NCBI GenBank assembly: GCA_949126835.1 | Contig: OX421497.1 | Coordinates: 4,271,024-4,335,023 of the forward strand | Origin: Anisus vortex | Taxonomy: Eukaryota; Mollusca; Gastropoda; Planorbidae | Length of the DNA: 64,000 nt | Direction of reading: 5' to 3' | Shown here: piece by piece, positions 46,679-58,304 of the stretch | Layout of the letters: each line of letters begins with the position of its first letter | How positions within the stretch are numbered: the stretch's first letter is position 1 | Position numbers and translations under genes: made by a program | The notes under the pieces: model-generated | Told to the model about the DNA's origin: nothing | Seen by the model: the letters and a program-made list of their open reading frames with translations, nothing else | Databases searched by the model: none

Positions 46679-47575
46679 ATATTTCATTTAATTGTTGAGT
46701 TAGTGGCTCATTAACGAAGGTAGTCCTGTAATTTCTGTCACGTGTGTTCTATTATTAGTTTTGATTTGTTTTAGTGTTAAAAAATCTCGAAACTATACGC
46801 GCCTGTTCAGTTTTGCTTATGACGTAGTCGTTAGGATAGGAAGTGCATAATATGTTCTTGTGTTGCTAGTTGGTTTTAATGTCTTCGTTTTGAGAGAGAA
46901 AGCTAATTGTATCTATATTTGGTTTTAATTGGTTAAAAGTTGATTATTATTAAATTGATTTTTGTTAATCAAGGTGTAGTGTTCTAACTCAACAAATTAC
47001 TGAACCCAATTGAGTTATTCATTTGTAATGAAGGTTATACACTTCTTGGAACTCATATCAACAACAGCCACTTTTTATCTAGGACTCTATAAATGCTGGC
47101 GCAGTTAGTAATTTGCTGACCTTTATTTACTTGTTCAAGTAATTTACAAAATAATTTCCTTTTGATCGTATATTTTTAAAAATAAATGTCAGTATGTGAT
47201 GTCCCATTAACAGTTCATTTCTAAACATTTTGTATCAATGTAACCTATTTTAAAATCTAAAATTAGCCTAATAAAAATAATAACATGACATCGTTAATGT
47301 GAAAAAAATAAATAGGCTATAAATGCATAAATGTATAGACCAATGGTTTATTCAAAATACAGGAAAAAATATTTTGTTAACATGTAAACTGCTACCGAAT
47401 TAGACTACGATGGGAAAAAAATAAATAAATGTAACAGAATCAAAGTATCAACACCTTTGTCAAACCTAAAAAGAAATGGCTGATTATAGATTTATGTAAT
47501 AAATGAGTTTTATAAAAAAAGACATGAAACATTTACATGTTACTTGTTTACATTTTAACACACAGTGGATTCATC

Positions 47576-48625
47576 TCATGCCCAGACGTTGCCAACCCCA
47601 CTGTAATTAAGTCCAGACTTCAAACTTCCACTGTGGACATGCTCAATATACCAATCATTATGCCCCACGCAGTGGACATAGGCCCCGCTACTTCCTGGAC
47701 ACGTACATGTTGTGTAGACAAACTTACTGGCATACTTCCCCACCTGTACTTTGTCCTGCCAGCGACCAACACTGACCTGTTTAGAACATCCATGAGGGTG
47801 TGACACTATGAAGTTTAACTTGTGAATATGTCTAGATCTGCTGTATCTGTGGTAGACTTTTGACCAGACTTCCATGAAATGTGCCCTCATTTTATTCAAT
47901 TTAATTCCCAAATGTTCATCACAGGTCACACAGGTCAACTGACACTTGTCTTTCTCAATGCTGACATCTTCAACACGTACATTAACATGAAGAGTAACCA
48001 CCTCACTATCTTCTCTATCATAAAATAATCTCAAGGTCGTGTGGCTTGCCTCGATGTCATCAAATACCACGTGTGCGGCTGTATTCACAAAAATCTTCCA
48101 CCAAACTTTGCTGGGTTTGTACGAACCTTTACAGTTATCACATGGACATGTCTTATTATTCCCTTGTTTATCTTCATCTGTGTACTCTCTAACATCACCT
48201 AACATCCCAGTTCCTGCCCTGAATAATTTCTTTCCTTTCATGTCAGATAAAAAATATGGAACCTTCGTGTTTGGCCAAAACTCTGGTCTGCCTGGACTGG
48301 TCATGGTGACACTAAGTCTGCATGTCAGGTCAGCTGAAGCTTTGATGAGGTCATATATATATATGTCTTGATGGCCTTCAGGAAGATGTTCTAAGCGGAA
48401 CGATTCAATTGGTATAAACTCAAGATGACCTGGATTCTTTTTGCAATCTGACAGGTGTGTGTGTAAATCAATTTCTCCACCTTCTGACACCTGATTTTCA
48501 TTTTCACCTGTACAGGTGAATATAAAAACTATCAAATAGAGTAGACTTAGGTCATGAAATTGTGTTTCTATTAACTTACCGTTTATCGAGTGAAAAAATA
48601 CATAAATTAACAAGTATTTTAACAT
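47576..48625 (-). CDS. Secreted trypsin-like (S1-fold) serine peptidase-like protein, 2 exons
   Basis: Exon 1 (48625-48580) encodes a short hydrophobic signal peptide and ends AACG|GTAAGT. A 72-bp intron (48579-48508) ends in CTGTACAG. Exon 2 (48507-47576) completes 325 codons plus TGA. Read-through of the intron also stays open, but the spliced form gives the better signal peptide. Three motifs in order look like a trypsin triad: TAAHVV (His161), a downstream acidic candidate in CVTCDEH (Asp212), and CPGSSGA (Ser289). SHPHG (251-255) and a C-terminal HVHSG (305-309) match the strand and loop positions around the S1 pocket in the broad trypsin-like fold. Cysteines are numerous (for example CPCDNC at 136-141), fitting an extracellular protein. 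The fold call is mine from motifs. The Asp is the least certain residue, and the protein could be an inactive homologue. An AATAAA on the minus strand at 47352-47347 is a plausible 3' end. Confidence 0.6.
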   Translation of the reverse strand: MLKYLLIYVFFHSINGKLIETQFHDLSLLYLIVFIFTCTGENENQVSEGGEIDLHTHLSDCKKNPGHLEFIPIESFRLEHLPEGHQDIYIYDLIKASADLTCRLSVTMTSPGRPEFWPNTKVPYFLSDMKGKKLFRAGTGMLGDVREYTDEDKQGNNKTCPCDNCKGSYKPSKVWWKIFVNTAAHVVFDDIEASHTTLRLFYDREDSEVVTLHVNVRVEDVSIEKDKCQLTCVTCDEHLGIKLNKMRAHFMEVWSKVYHRYSRSRHIHKLNFIVSHPHGCSKQVSVGRWQDKVQVGKYASKFVYTTCTCPGSSGAYVHCVGHNDWYIEHVHSGSLKSGLNYSGVGNVWA

Positions 48626-49090
48626 TACATTACTTATAAACAGCAAGTAATTTTACTGTACTTTAACATTACATTACCTATGAGCAGCAAGTAATTTTAC
48701 TGTACTTTAACATTACATTACCTATGAGCAGCAAGTAATTTTACTGTACTTTAACATTACATTACCTATGAGCAGCAAGTAATTTTACTGTACTTTAACA
48801 TTACATTACCTATGAGCAGCAAGTAATTTTACTGTACTTTAACATTACCTATGAGCAGCAAGTAATTTTACTGTACTTTAACATTACATTACCTATGAGC
48901 AGCAAGTAATTTTACTGTACTTTAACATTACATTACTTATAAACAGCAAGTAATTTTACTGTACTTTAACATTACATTACCTATGAGCAGCAAGTAATTT
49001 TACTGTACTTTAACATTACATTACTTATAAACAGCAAGTAATTTTACTGTACTTTAACATTACATTACCTATGAGCAGCAAGTAATTTTC
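48610..49090. repeat. 44-bp tandem array, 11 units, overlapping the start of the secreted-protein gene
   Basis: The + strand unit reads TTTAACATTACATTAC, then CTATGAGCAGC or CTTATAAACAGC, then AAGTAATTTTACTGTAC. Period is 44 bp. There are eleven units; one is shortened by 6 bp. Two variants alternate: the TTATAAACAGC form is in units 1, 8 and 10. The gene's ATG (48625-48623) is inside the first, most diverged unit. On the minus strand the other units carry ATGTAA followed by an 11-codon ORF (MLKYSKITCCS or MLKYSKITCCL). Confidence 0.9.
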
Positions 49091-49589
49091 ATTTGACTTG
49101 GCATCTTTTTGGTCAGTGACTGTACATATAAAAGTGTTTTTAAAATATACGTTTTCATACTGGTTATATTTTTTTTAAACATTTAATTTTAAATCTAAGA
49201 CAATACATAAAATTAATTAATAAGATAGCAAAGACAGCAAAGGAGAAAAAAGATTATTGAAAGTAAATTTTGCCCCTTTAATTCTCCTTATAGCCCTACC
49301 TATATTCCAAAAACGGAAAAAAATAAATTTAAAGACAGTATCTTATCGTAAGAGAATTAAATTGTGGACCCTTTCTTCGCTCCTAAGTAATATGAAGAAG
49401 AGAAAAAACTTTTCCCGAACTTGCATTATTTCGCTCCAAAACCAATTTTTGGGATAAGCCACAGAAAATAAATAGATATTTCTATAAATACAGTAGACTG
49501 TGTATGTGGATTCCGGTCCCCATTGGTTAATTTAAAGACACGTGACCCTATTGTCTCATATTTTACTTTTGCGATCTCACTTCCGGTAT

Positions 49590-49672
49590 GTGTCCTACCT
49601 AGCTGAGTTGTTAGCTTATCCGACTGCCATGCGCACGACCCTGGTTCGAATCCCCACTGATAATTTTTTTTC
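49590..49672 (+). other. tRNA-like Pol III promoter sequence, probably a pseudogene or SINE head
   Basis: TAGCTGAGTTGTTAGC resembles an A box and GGTTCGAATCCCC is a perfect B box 30 bp later, followed by a T8 run. The T-arm and acceptor stems do not pair, so it is not a functional tRNA gene. Confidence 0.4.
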
Positions 49673-50439
49673 CTTCTTTTACTACTTTTTTATATTTCCA
49701 TTAATATTAAGTGGTGTTTTTTAAAGATTGTAAAGAATTTCAGGACCTAATTTTAAAGCTTTCCTAAATGTTTTAGTAAGTAAAAAATTTAATAGGCTAA
49801 TTATATTTTAGACGCATGCGGGATGTTCGATTCTAAGCCAGGGATAGTCCAAACTTAAAAAAAAAAAAAAAAAAAAAAGAAATGCCCATTTATAACCCGA
49901 TTACAATATTTATTTTAAATTCTTTGTCTAAATGTTTTCAATAAAAAATTAATATATTTGTTTCAATTTTTATAGCTTTATGTTCATATCACTTTATACA
50001 TTTTTTATCTGTAGCTTATATAGTAAACCTATGTAATTTTTTTATTAGTTAAAACAACATTGAATTTGAATCGTTGTATTTCTGGCCCATCAACATCGAA
50101 GGTTAGATAAGGCATTTTTATTAACGTTGTTGTCATGTTTCTCTTGTATCCATTTTATTGTTCTTGTATCTTTAAATTATGTAGTACAGTTTAATGTCTA
50201 TAATATAGTTTATTATATATTTTGGTTTAATTTTGCTGAAAAGTTCATGAAGAGTTCTATTGTAATATTATTAACGTCAAACTTCACTGATTGATAATGT
50301 GCATTCCGTTGAATTCAATTGAGATTTAGCAATGCGCACCATAAAGGTTAAAAAATGAGTGGGTTGGGATAGAGAATGTGACTACAAATTCTATGAATGT
50401 GTTTCCCAGGGCTTAACGTCTACGTGCCCATGTTTCAGA

Positions 50440-51330
50440 TCGATAGAACGACTGTAAATATTTCAATTAGCCTCCCAAAGTCCGTCAGTCTTCTACGAAA
50501 AGACCTAGATGAACTACAAAAATGGGAATCAAACTGGAGTATGTCTTTTCACCCAGAAAAATGCCAACTAATAAGGGTATCCAAGAAAAAGAAACAAATA
50601 ATAGCAAACTACTTCATTCATGGTAAAGAACTAACTCAAACTAACAATGCTAAGTATCTAGGAGTAATAATAAATGGTAAGTTATCTTGGAACCCTCATA
50701 TTGGTGAAGTAATTAAAAAATCAAACAAAACATTAGGATTCATAAAAAGGAACTTTTACAAATGTAATAAGAATATAAAACTAAAATGCTATCTCACATT
50801 AGTTAGTCCTATACTAGAATATGCAGCATCTATATGTGACCCATCAACTAAGGAAAACATAAAAAAATTAGAACAAATTCAAAAAAGAGCTGCAAGGTTC
50901 ATAACTAGTGAATATTCCCAATTAACAAGAGTAACACCATTAGTAAAATCACTAAACCTAGAAACACTAGAGGACAGATGGGCAAAGAGTAAAGTAGTAA
51001 TAATACATAAGGCATTAAACTCTAATTTTGAAATACAACACAATAACAACCTGTTGCAAAGCTCAGATAAACATAAAGACAAAAACACTTTCCTTGTCCC
51101 TTATGCGAGAACAAATGCATATCAGTACTCTTTCTCCCCGAGTGGCATTCGGGCATGGAATAGGTTGCCTGAACAAACCAGGAAAACAAATTTTTAATAA
51201 CTTAACATCATTTAAAACATTAATAAAAATGCAAGACTAGATTCGGACCACGGATGAGCGTAGGGCGCAATAATCTTCTTTATAGAAGGAGCGTCTGTAA
51301 TGTATAAGAAAAGATAAGTCGCCAGCTAGC
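50440..51330 (+). mobile_element. LINE-J: 3' part of a jockey/CR1-like non-LTR retrotransposon
   Basis: One frame (about 50450-51197) reads DLDELQKWESNWSMSFHPEK, KYLGVIINGKLSWNPHIGEV, LVSPILEYAASICDP, IQKRAARFI and PSGIRAWNRLPEQ, the RT thumb region and C-terminus. The 3' UTR has a TTCTTTATAGAAGGA hairpin and an ATAAGAAAAGATAAG tail. It is 5'-truncated and the ORF start is not a gene start. Confidence 0.88.
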
Positions 51331-51334
51331 CAGA

Positions 51335-53300
51335 CATGATGATTTGCGAAAGTTTAAATAAAATGAATTTAAAATACCTTCAGAATTATTTCCCTTGCAA
51401 TCTGTACTCAGAGATTTCAGGCTTAAATTTTCCTAATGAAACAAAAGAATGGGAAGATTTATTTGCCTTTTCTCAATTTGTGAAATTCTAATTAATGTTT
51501 AAAAAATTCCTATTTTTCAAAGCTTCTACTTATGTTATTAATACTCAAAGGAAGAAATGAATTTATTAAATGTTTTGGCCAGCATATTATATTATAGTTT
51601 AAGGTAAACTACTGCATAATTATATTATAGTTTAAGGTAAATTACTGCATAATTATACACGTCAATATAAAATTTCTTTTTAATTCAAATAATGATGCAA
51701 CTTAAAAGACACAGTTAATTTTCTTTTATGGAGACTAGGCTCCGACCAGTGCCCTCACATAGGGGGGGGGGGCAGAGGGAGGCATATGCCCGGGGGCGGC
51801 ACTTCCAGGGGGGCTGCAAATGTAGTCTAAATATAGCAAATATAGCACTAAACAAGCAGTTACAGTATGCAAGGGGGCGGCGCTGAAACTTTTGCCCTGG
51901 GGCGCCACATAAGAAGGGCTGGACTAAACACCTAAAGTGACACTCTGTCATCTGTTTATGATGGTTGTTTGTGATGTTTTTTTATTGTATGTGTTGTTAA
52001 ATTGTAGCTTTCACTCCAATTCTTTTGGCGGTTGACTAGGGTTTGATTTTTAAGGCCAGCGGGAACTCACTTCGTTCTGAGAGTGATAAACAGTCTGCAG
52101 CAATTTTTCCAAGTTTGGTTAACCTTGTCCTAATACTATTCAATTGTTCTCAATAATAATATGAATTCAAAAACCAACTCCTTGACTGTTTAATTTAATA
52201 AATGAAGAAACTTTATTATAACTTGCAAATCAAACGATGTTAGTGAAACAAATGCACATGGCGTTAATTGGTAAGCAAGGCGTAGTGTCCTACTGTCAGT
52301 GGTGCCTAGCGGAAAGAGAAGGAAATAGTCCGCGTCTCTATCTTTTATAGTACCCAAGAGGCCCGCGAAATTGAATATCCCTCCGCGTTAGCTCTAACTG
52401 GTTTACGCTGGTTTCAAGAGTGATGCGTTTATAGCCTAATTAGATTTTAGTCAACGAAGAAAAATAAACAATCGTGTCCCGACAATTAAAGTATTTTAAA
52501 ATATAAACTCTGTCGAGGGATTAATAAAAGGGTGTTTTAAACTATGTATGCACTGTAACCTAACAGTGTCGTTAAATTGTGGACTCTTTCCTCGGTCTTA
52601 ATGGGGTCTCCACAGTAGCCTAATATGAAGACGAAGAAGAGGCAGAACGAAACCTTATTGTTCAGAACAAACTACAGTTTTGAAATATGGAACGCTGCAA
52701 AGGATATTTATTAATTAAAAGCTAGTTGAAAATATCTAATTTTGTTACTAAAGATTTTTTTTTTTATTATTTTTTTACAACAGGATTATTAAATCAACAC
52801 TTGCGCCACTAAACTATAAAAAAATATGGATTAGATTCAAAGCGCCCACCATTGTCGTATGCTATCGCTGATATATTAAATTATGTTTCCTAAACACTGA
52901 CCTGTAAATACAACGCAAGTGACTATCACTTCCTTTTCAATGTATTGGTTATAGGTTTGTTCATTTGTTCTAATAATTATAAGTGTTTTTTTCATACTAT
53001 TCACTTATATGAATCAGTGAAGGGGTATACGATTGTAGTTTCCGCTCACTTCAATTGGTAAAAAAAATTTTTTATTTAGGTGGCTCTATCCTTTCTTGTT
53101 ATAGATCAGTGGACTCGTTTTGACAAAATGGTACTTTAAGAAGCTAAAGTCTCTTCGAGATTTAAAAAAAGCGTTTTTTTGTGAAGTGGGGAAACAGCTT
53201 TACTTTCTATTTCTGAATCATAATAATTACTGTGTTATTTGGTTTCTCCGTACTCCGTGTCGCGTAGAGAGATTTATTTTTTCTTTCTATTTATAGCATG
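51335..53300. other. Intergenic, mostly unassigned
   Basis: Apart from the possible MITE at 51749-51925 and a doubled ATTATATTATAGTTTAAGGT near 51590-51645, nothing is recognisable. Around 52000-52460 base composition is more balanced and could be a decayed element. Confidence 0.4.
51749..51925 (+). mobile_element. Possible short MITE, G-rich
   Basis: Left CAGTGCCCTCACATAGGG; the right end, reverse-complemented, is CAGCCCTTCTTATGTGGCGC. The ends are only loosely inverted and the target duplication is unclear. Confidence 0.35.
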
Positions 53301-54900
53301 CAACAAATTTTTTGTATCGGTCGAAAACGAAACCCTACCGAAATTTTTAATTGACTTTCGGCGGACACCGAAGCCGATACTGAAAGTTTCACTACACCTT
53401 CGGCAGAAACCGAAACCGAAAGATAGGTAAATAGAAAATGCTATACAATAGATTAAAAAAGACTGCACAATTTTGGTGTAATATCAACTAGTTCATGGGG
53501 ACTCCATGTAAGTAAACCATAGAACCAGGGATGTTTTTTTCTCAAAAACCGTTTTTCGGTTCTACAAATCCGATTTAAAATAGGGATTTTGGTCCCCCCC
53601 CCCCCTCCCTCCCGCATCTGGGCAAAGTAAGTTATAGGTCGGGAAAGACAAATTTGCGTAGATTATACTAAAAATTTAATTTTATAAACTAAATGAATAG
53701 GAAGGACCATTGATACTTAGAACCTGGTGATTTTGGATTGTGAGAAATCAAAAACTGTATTGTCATGAATTTAAAATTTTGACTTACATAGACTCTAATT
53801 ATAATATAAATATGATACAAGTTGCACACATTAAAAGAATATTTAAGTTTAAAAAAGACTCTTTGTAGGTCAGTTCTACCACTAGACAAATATTGTCAGA
53901 TATTGTAATAAAACTGAAATGATTGAAGGGTTCAACAGGGAAGGTTCAAATGAAACACTAAATATGTCCTTCTTTTTGTCTCTCTATGTCTTCCATTTGA
54001 AGTCCAAGCATCTAACAACGTCTATCGGTCTCTTTGACTGTTTTGTCTCTATGTCTTCCATTTGAAGTCCAAGCATCTAACAACGTCTATCGGCCTCTTT
54101 GACTGTTTTGTCTCTATGTCTTCCATTTGAAGTCCAAGCATCTAACAACGTCTATCGTGTTTTGTCTCTATGTCTTCCATTTGAAGTCCAAGCATCTAAC
54201 AATGTCTATCGGTCTCTTTGACTGTTTTGTCTCACTATGTCTTCCATTTGAAGTCCAAGCATCTAACAACGTCTATCGGCCTCTTTGTCTGTTATGTTGG
54301 GAGCGTTCAGCATCAATGTGGGAAATTCCAGTTTTTTTTTTCTTCTCGACTACGTGGATCAAATACTGTGCCGACGATAGCGCTAATTGTAACTTAACAT
54401 CTGTGTTTGCTGTTGCTGTGCTTGCATGGCAAGCAATACTCGGGCTTTGAAAAAAACCACAATAGGCCTATGAATCGCCTTTGATTAATTAGTGTTTGCA
54501 AGGCATTTAATGTTTAATAATTGTTTCCTACGAATCAAACATGGTTTTAAAATATTTCTTGAGAACAAAAGAAACAAAATCGTGGGGCACCATAATATTG
54601 AAATGATTACCTCCCCAATTTCAACAAAACCGAAAATAGTTTATCGTTTAACATTCCTATATAGAACATGTAATATACAGTTGTATATACATGTTTTGTG
54701 CATAATTTTATTCACAATTATCAATAAGCAGAGTAATAATTGCTGCACTTGCGTTGCAGTCTGAATTTTGAAAGTTAAAATAGATATTCGGCTGTTGATC
54801 GAAAGTCAATATCAGTTTCGGCCGAGACCGAAAGCAAACTGAAAGCACTTCGACTACTTTTGGCGCCGAAACCGAAACAGAATTTCGGTCTGCCTATACA
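53300..54900. mobile_element. Possible hAT-like element with TTTCGG-rich ends
   Basis: Both 53315-53425 and 54785-54895 are dense in CCGAAACCGAAA / TTTCGGT motifs in mirrored arrangement, as in the subterminal regions of hAT elements. The 65-bp array lies between. No clean terminal repeat or target duplication was found. A related hAT-like tail (CAGGGATG, CGGTTCTAC) sits at 53525-53590. Confidence 0.3.
53975..54300 (+). repeat. 65-bp tandem array, 5 copies
   Basis: The unit CTATGTCTTCCATTTGAAGT is followed by CCAAGCATCTAACAACGTCT and ATCGGTCTCTTTGACTG plus TTTTGTCT. The third unit lacks about 15 bp. Confidence 0.93.
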
Positions 54901-55661
54901 TGCAACTACTTTTTGCCTCGCTCTATCGATTCCCACACCATTATTATTTGCTGACATTTTATTGTGCCGGCCTATGTTGGAATGTCCAGGGAAGATAGGC
55001 CTAATCACCGGCCAAGACCAAGCTAGAATTAAGTTAAACAAGCGTTGCTCTTGACGCGCCTACTGCTAAACATAATTAATTATTACTGTTAATCTTAAGA
55101 AAATTTTCATTGTACACTTAAACATTAAATTTTAAAGACCAAGAAATCATAGCCTTATTGTTTAGAACATACCTGTGCATTTGACTCCATTTTACACTTG
55201 GACTTCAATTAAGGGTTCAATCGCTTATGAGGCTAAAACTCGAATCGCACGACTTATGATTGTGAGTTAATCTGTAAAAAAAAACACATTCATTGAGCAG
55301 TTCGAAGTTAATCTTATCTAAGATGATATAATATAAATTATAACACACTCAAGTAATAGTAATAACAGAAAGACATACTAGTTTGCTAGCACTTCTTGAT
55401 TCACTTGAAATAAACCACTTCATGCCACTTGATGAAGTATTAAAACATTGTAATAATATTCGAACATTTATACATGTGTCAAGTAGAATTTCCACATGTA
55501 TGTTTACTTAAAAATTATATGACTTTTCAATAGTTTACAGAATTAGGCAATATTTAGAAAGCGGCTACTTTAAACTTCCACAAATACAAAGTAGGGCAAC
55601 GTTCTATTAGGTTTCGGTGTAGAAAGATCTAAAACGGGCCATTCCCTACATTTATTTTGAA

Positions 55662-56627
55662 TAGGGATGTTAAACGAAAACTGGAATACCGGATTCCGGT
55701 TTTGAATCTGAAAACCGGTTTTGATTTTTAAAACCGGATTTCGGTTTGTTGGTTGGAAGGTAATCATTACTTCAAGTAGCACACCCTTTATTTTATTTTT
55801 TTATTGGTTCTGGTGGAACTATTTTTAAAAAAATAATGTTGGATTCACGCAAAACAATTTTTGAAATGCCTTGCTAATACTATTTAGTCTTAGATATTGT
55901 GTTTCTTTTTTTTTCTCCAAATACCAACTATGGCTTGCGATAAAAACAACATCAAACCAAATGTCGGCTCATCGTTTAGATGTGCGCTACTGTTTGATGT
56001 GCCTCAAATGCGGCAGGGATTGCCCCTCCCGGGTTGGCCTACACAGCCATTCTCGGGCGGTGCAGTTGGATACCTCAGCCATGAAGCTACACCATCGTCA
56101 CTCGAGACGGACGGATGCCGACGACGATTCTTTGATGTACGCAATGGAGAGAGCAAACTAGTTGTGTCCTATGACCCTGAACAATTCGGCTAGACACCGC
56201 ACCGCGTCTGTGCTTTATTATTAACGGCGGCATTAAATACACATTCTTTTGACTTTTGATTGGCGCTACGTGATCCTATTCAATACATTATTTTACAAGG
56301 CACACATTATCACTATTGAAAGCTATTATCGGTTTGAATAAATTAGCCCATATTTTTTTTATTTCTAAAGAATGTAATGGTAAAGTGTACAAAATCATCA
56401 TGTATTCACACAAATCAACCTCTTGAATGCTATGCAAACACTTATTAAGTTTGAAATATTTTTCAAATAGCCTACACCTACAAAACTACGCTCATTTGTC
56501 TTTTCCGGCCTGTGACTTGTGACAGCCCTGGGGGGGGGGGGGGGGGGGGGAAATCGAAATCCGGTTTTAAACCGGTTTTATAGAACCGAAAACCGGTTTT
56601 GAAAACAAACCGGTTTTAACATCCCTA
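55662..56627 (+). mobile_element. Second copy of the 0.9-kb hAT-type element
   Basis: Same TAGGGATG/CATCCCTA ends and AAACCGG subterminal motifs as 7191-8117, with a perfect 8-bp target duplication ATTTTGAA (55654-55661 and 56628-56635). It carries an extra ~140-bp block (about 55990-56130), absent from the first copy, that encodes a C2H2-like CLKCGRDCPSRVGLHSH motif. Confidence 0.92.
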
Positions 56628-56764
56628 ATTTTGAATCAGGAAGGTAAATGACGTCACCGCTACTCAAAGTAATTTAACTAAATGTACTTCAAGAACGTGG
56701 ACATGTTATAAAAACATAAATATTTTCTAACCTATGATTAACAATATGTGAATAATAATATTGA

Positions 56765-56945
56765 GAGAATCTGGGACAAGAGAAGCTTGTAAAAGGAAGT
56801 TAAAGACCTTTCTATTTGGCGGCTATTAGGCCTAAGCTTACATCTGCCACTGCCAATTACACCAAGAGCGCACTGAGCATGCTAAATTAATAGCATGGAT
56901 TGAAGCGCTATAAAAAATGCCCATTCTTATCTTATATTATCTTCA
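56765..56945 (+). mobile_element. LINE 3' end (CR1/L2-like)
   Basis: The frame SGTREACKRKLKTFLFGGY then stop, followed by GAAGCGCTATAAAAAATGCC and TCTTATCTTATATTATC, matches the typical C-terminus and tail of CR1/L2-type LINEs. Confidence 0.7.
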
Positions 56946-57354
56946 AGACACAATTTATACAGTATATTGGAATTATATGAGACAACATTTGTTTACTCTT
57001 ATGTCGCTTTTTCTGAAACTGAACGCTGCTTCACCGGTCCGAAAATTTAATAATAGCATGGATACAACCCCCTATCAATAACCATTATTATTATTATCAT
57101 TAGTAAACTACAATTATTGAATGTACCAAAAACGTATGACGTTCGTTTGTCTTATTATAGTCTATGGTCTTACTTACTTATTTAGATCCCCCCCCCCCCC
57201 GCGCCGTTCGGTGCATCGGGCAATGAGAGTTCTCCAGTGGGCTCTGTCCGTAACCGCTGCTGTAAAGGCATTGATTTCGTCCCAGTTTATGAGAAGGTCA
57301 TCGATGATCATTGTACGCCATGTTGTTTTAAGTCACCCCTGTTTCCATCGTCCT

Positions 57355-57560
57355 TATCTTATCTTATAAGTTTATCTTATAAGTTTATCTTATAAGTTTA
57401 TCTTATAAGTATAAGTTTACAGACGTTCCTTCTGGAAAGAAGATGATTACGTCCACTAGGCGATAGGGATCTTTCTGAGGCAGGGCTAGAACCCGCGACC
57501 TGTCAGTTGGTTTTTGGTTGACAGTCCGGTGATCTAACCGCTGAACCAGCTGGCTTCACC
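57355..57560 (-). mobile_element. SINE-B copy 3 with microsatellite tail
   Basis: Minus strand: GAAGCCAGCTGGTTCAGCGG, CGGGTTCTAGCCC, CCTAGTGGACGTAATCATC and AGAAGGAACGTCTGTAAAC, ending in a run of CTTATAAGATAAA units at 57360-57412. It is nested in the LINE at 57185-58670. Confidence 0.8.
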
Positions 57561-58304
57561 TTAGGGCGGCCGCCATCTGGTTGCCGTGCAGCGAAGCCGA
57601 TGATCAGGCTGGCGGATTATGTGGCCGTCAAATTTGAGGCGGCGTTCGGTGACCGAGGTCGATAGTGGGCGCGTTTTCGTTAGGCGATAAACTTCTTCAT
57701 TCGTAACCCGGACTCTATAAGTGATCCTAAGTATGCGTCTGAGGCATTTTTGGCGAAAGGCGTTGATTTTCCGATCGATACTATTGTCTTCCTCCAAGTT
57801 TCACTCGTAAAGAGGGTGGTTGGGACTACGATGACATTGAAGACACGTATCTTTGTTGGGAGCGAGACTGGTGTTGAGTTCCAGAGTTCCAGAGTGGGTG
57901 CAGCTTTTGGAAAACGTCGAACGCTTTGCCAATGCGACACATTGTGTCTCGGAACGAGTCACCGGTTGCACTGATAGTACTGCCTATGAGGACGTGAATT
58001 CTGTCACTTCTTCGACGTGCTTTCCTTTAATGGAAATGGGGGCTGGTGTAGGGCTACCCAAAAGGGAAGGATCTTCGTTTTCTCATTGCTGATTCGTAGG
58101 CCAACCTTCGTAGGTGTGAGTTTCTATCGCCGATGTGAGGTCGCGCAGGGCATGTTGTGTTTGACCAAGTAAGGCGATGTCGTCAGCGAAGTCGAGGTCC
58201 GCCAGCCGCTGGTTCGGTGTCCATACTACGCCTAGTTGTAAAAAGTCTATGGAGTGTCTACATACAAAGTCGATCGCCAGGAGGAATAGCATCGGTGACA
58301 TCGG

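Noticed and set aside
48039..48371. 110-codon plus-strand ORF
   Set aside because: It is antisense to the trypsin-like protein exon and has no family features.
51990..52660. Possible solo LTR
   Set aside because: Balanced composition and a TGT start drew attention, but no matching CA end, target duplication or second copy was found.
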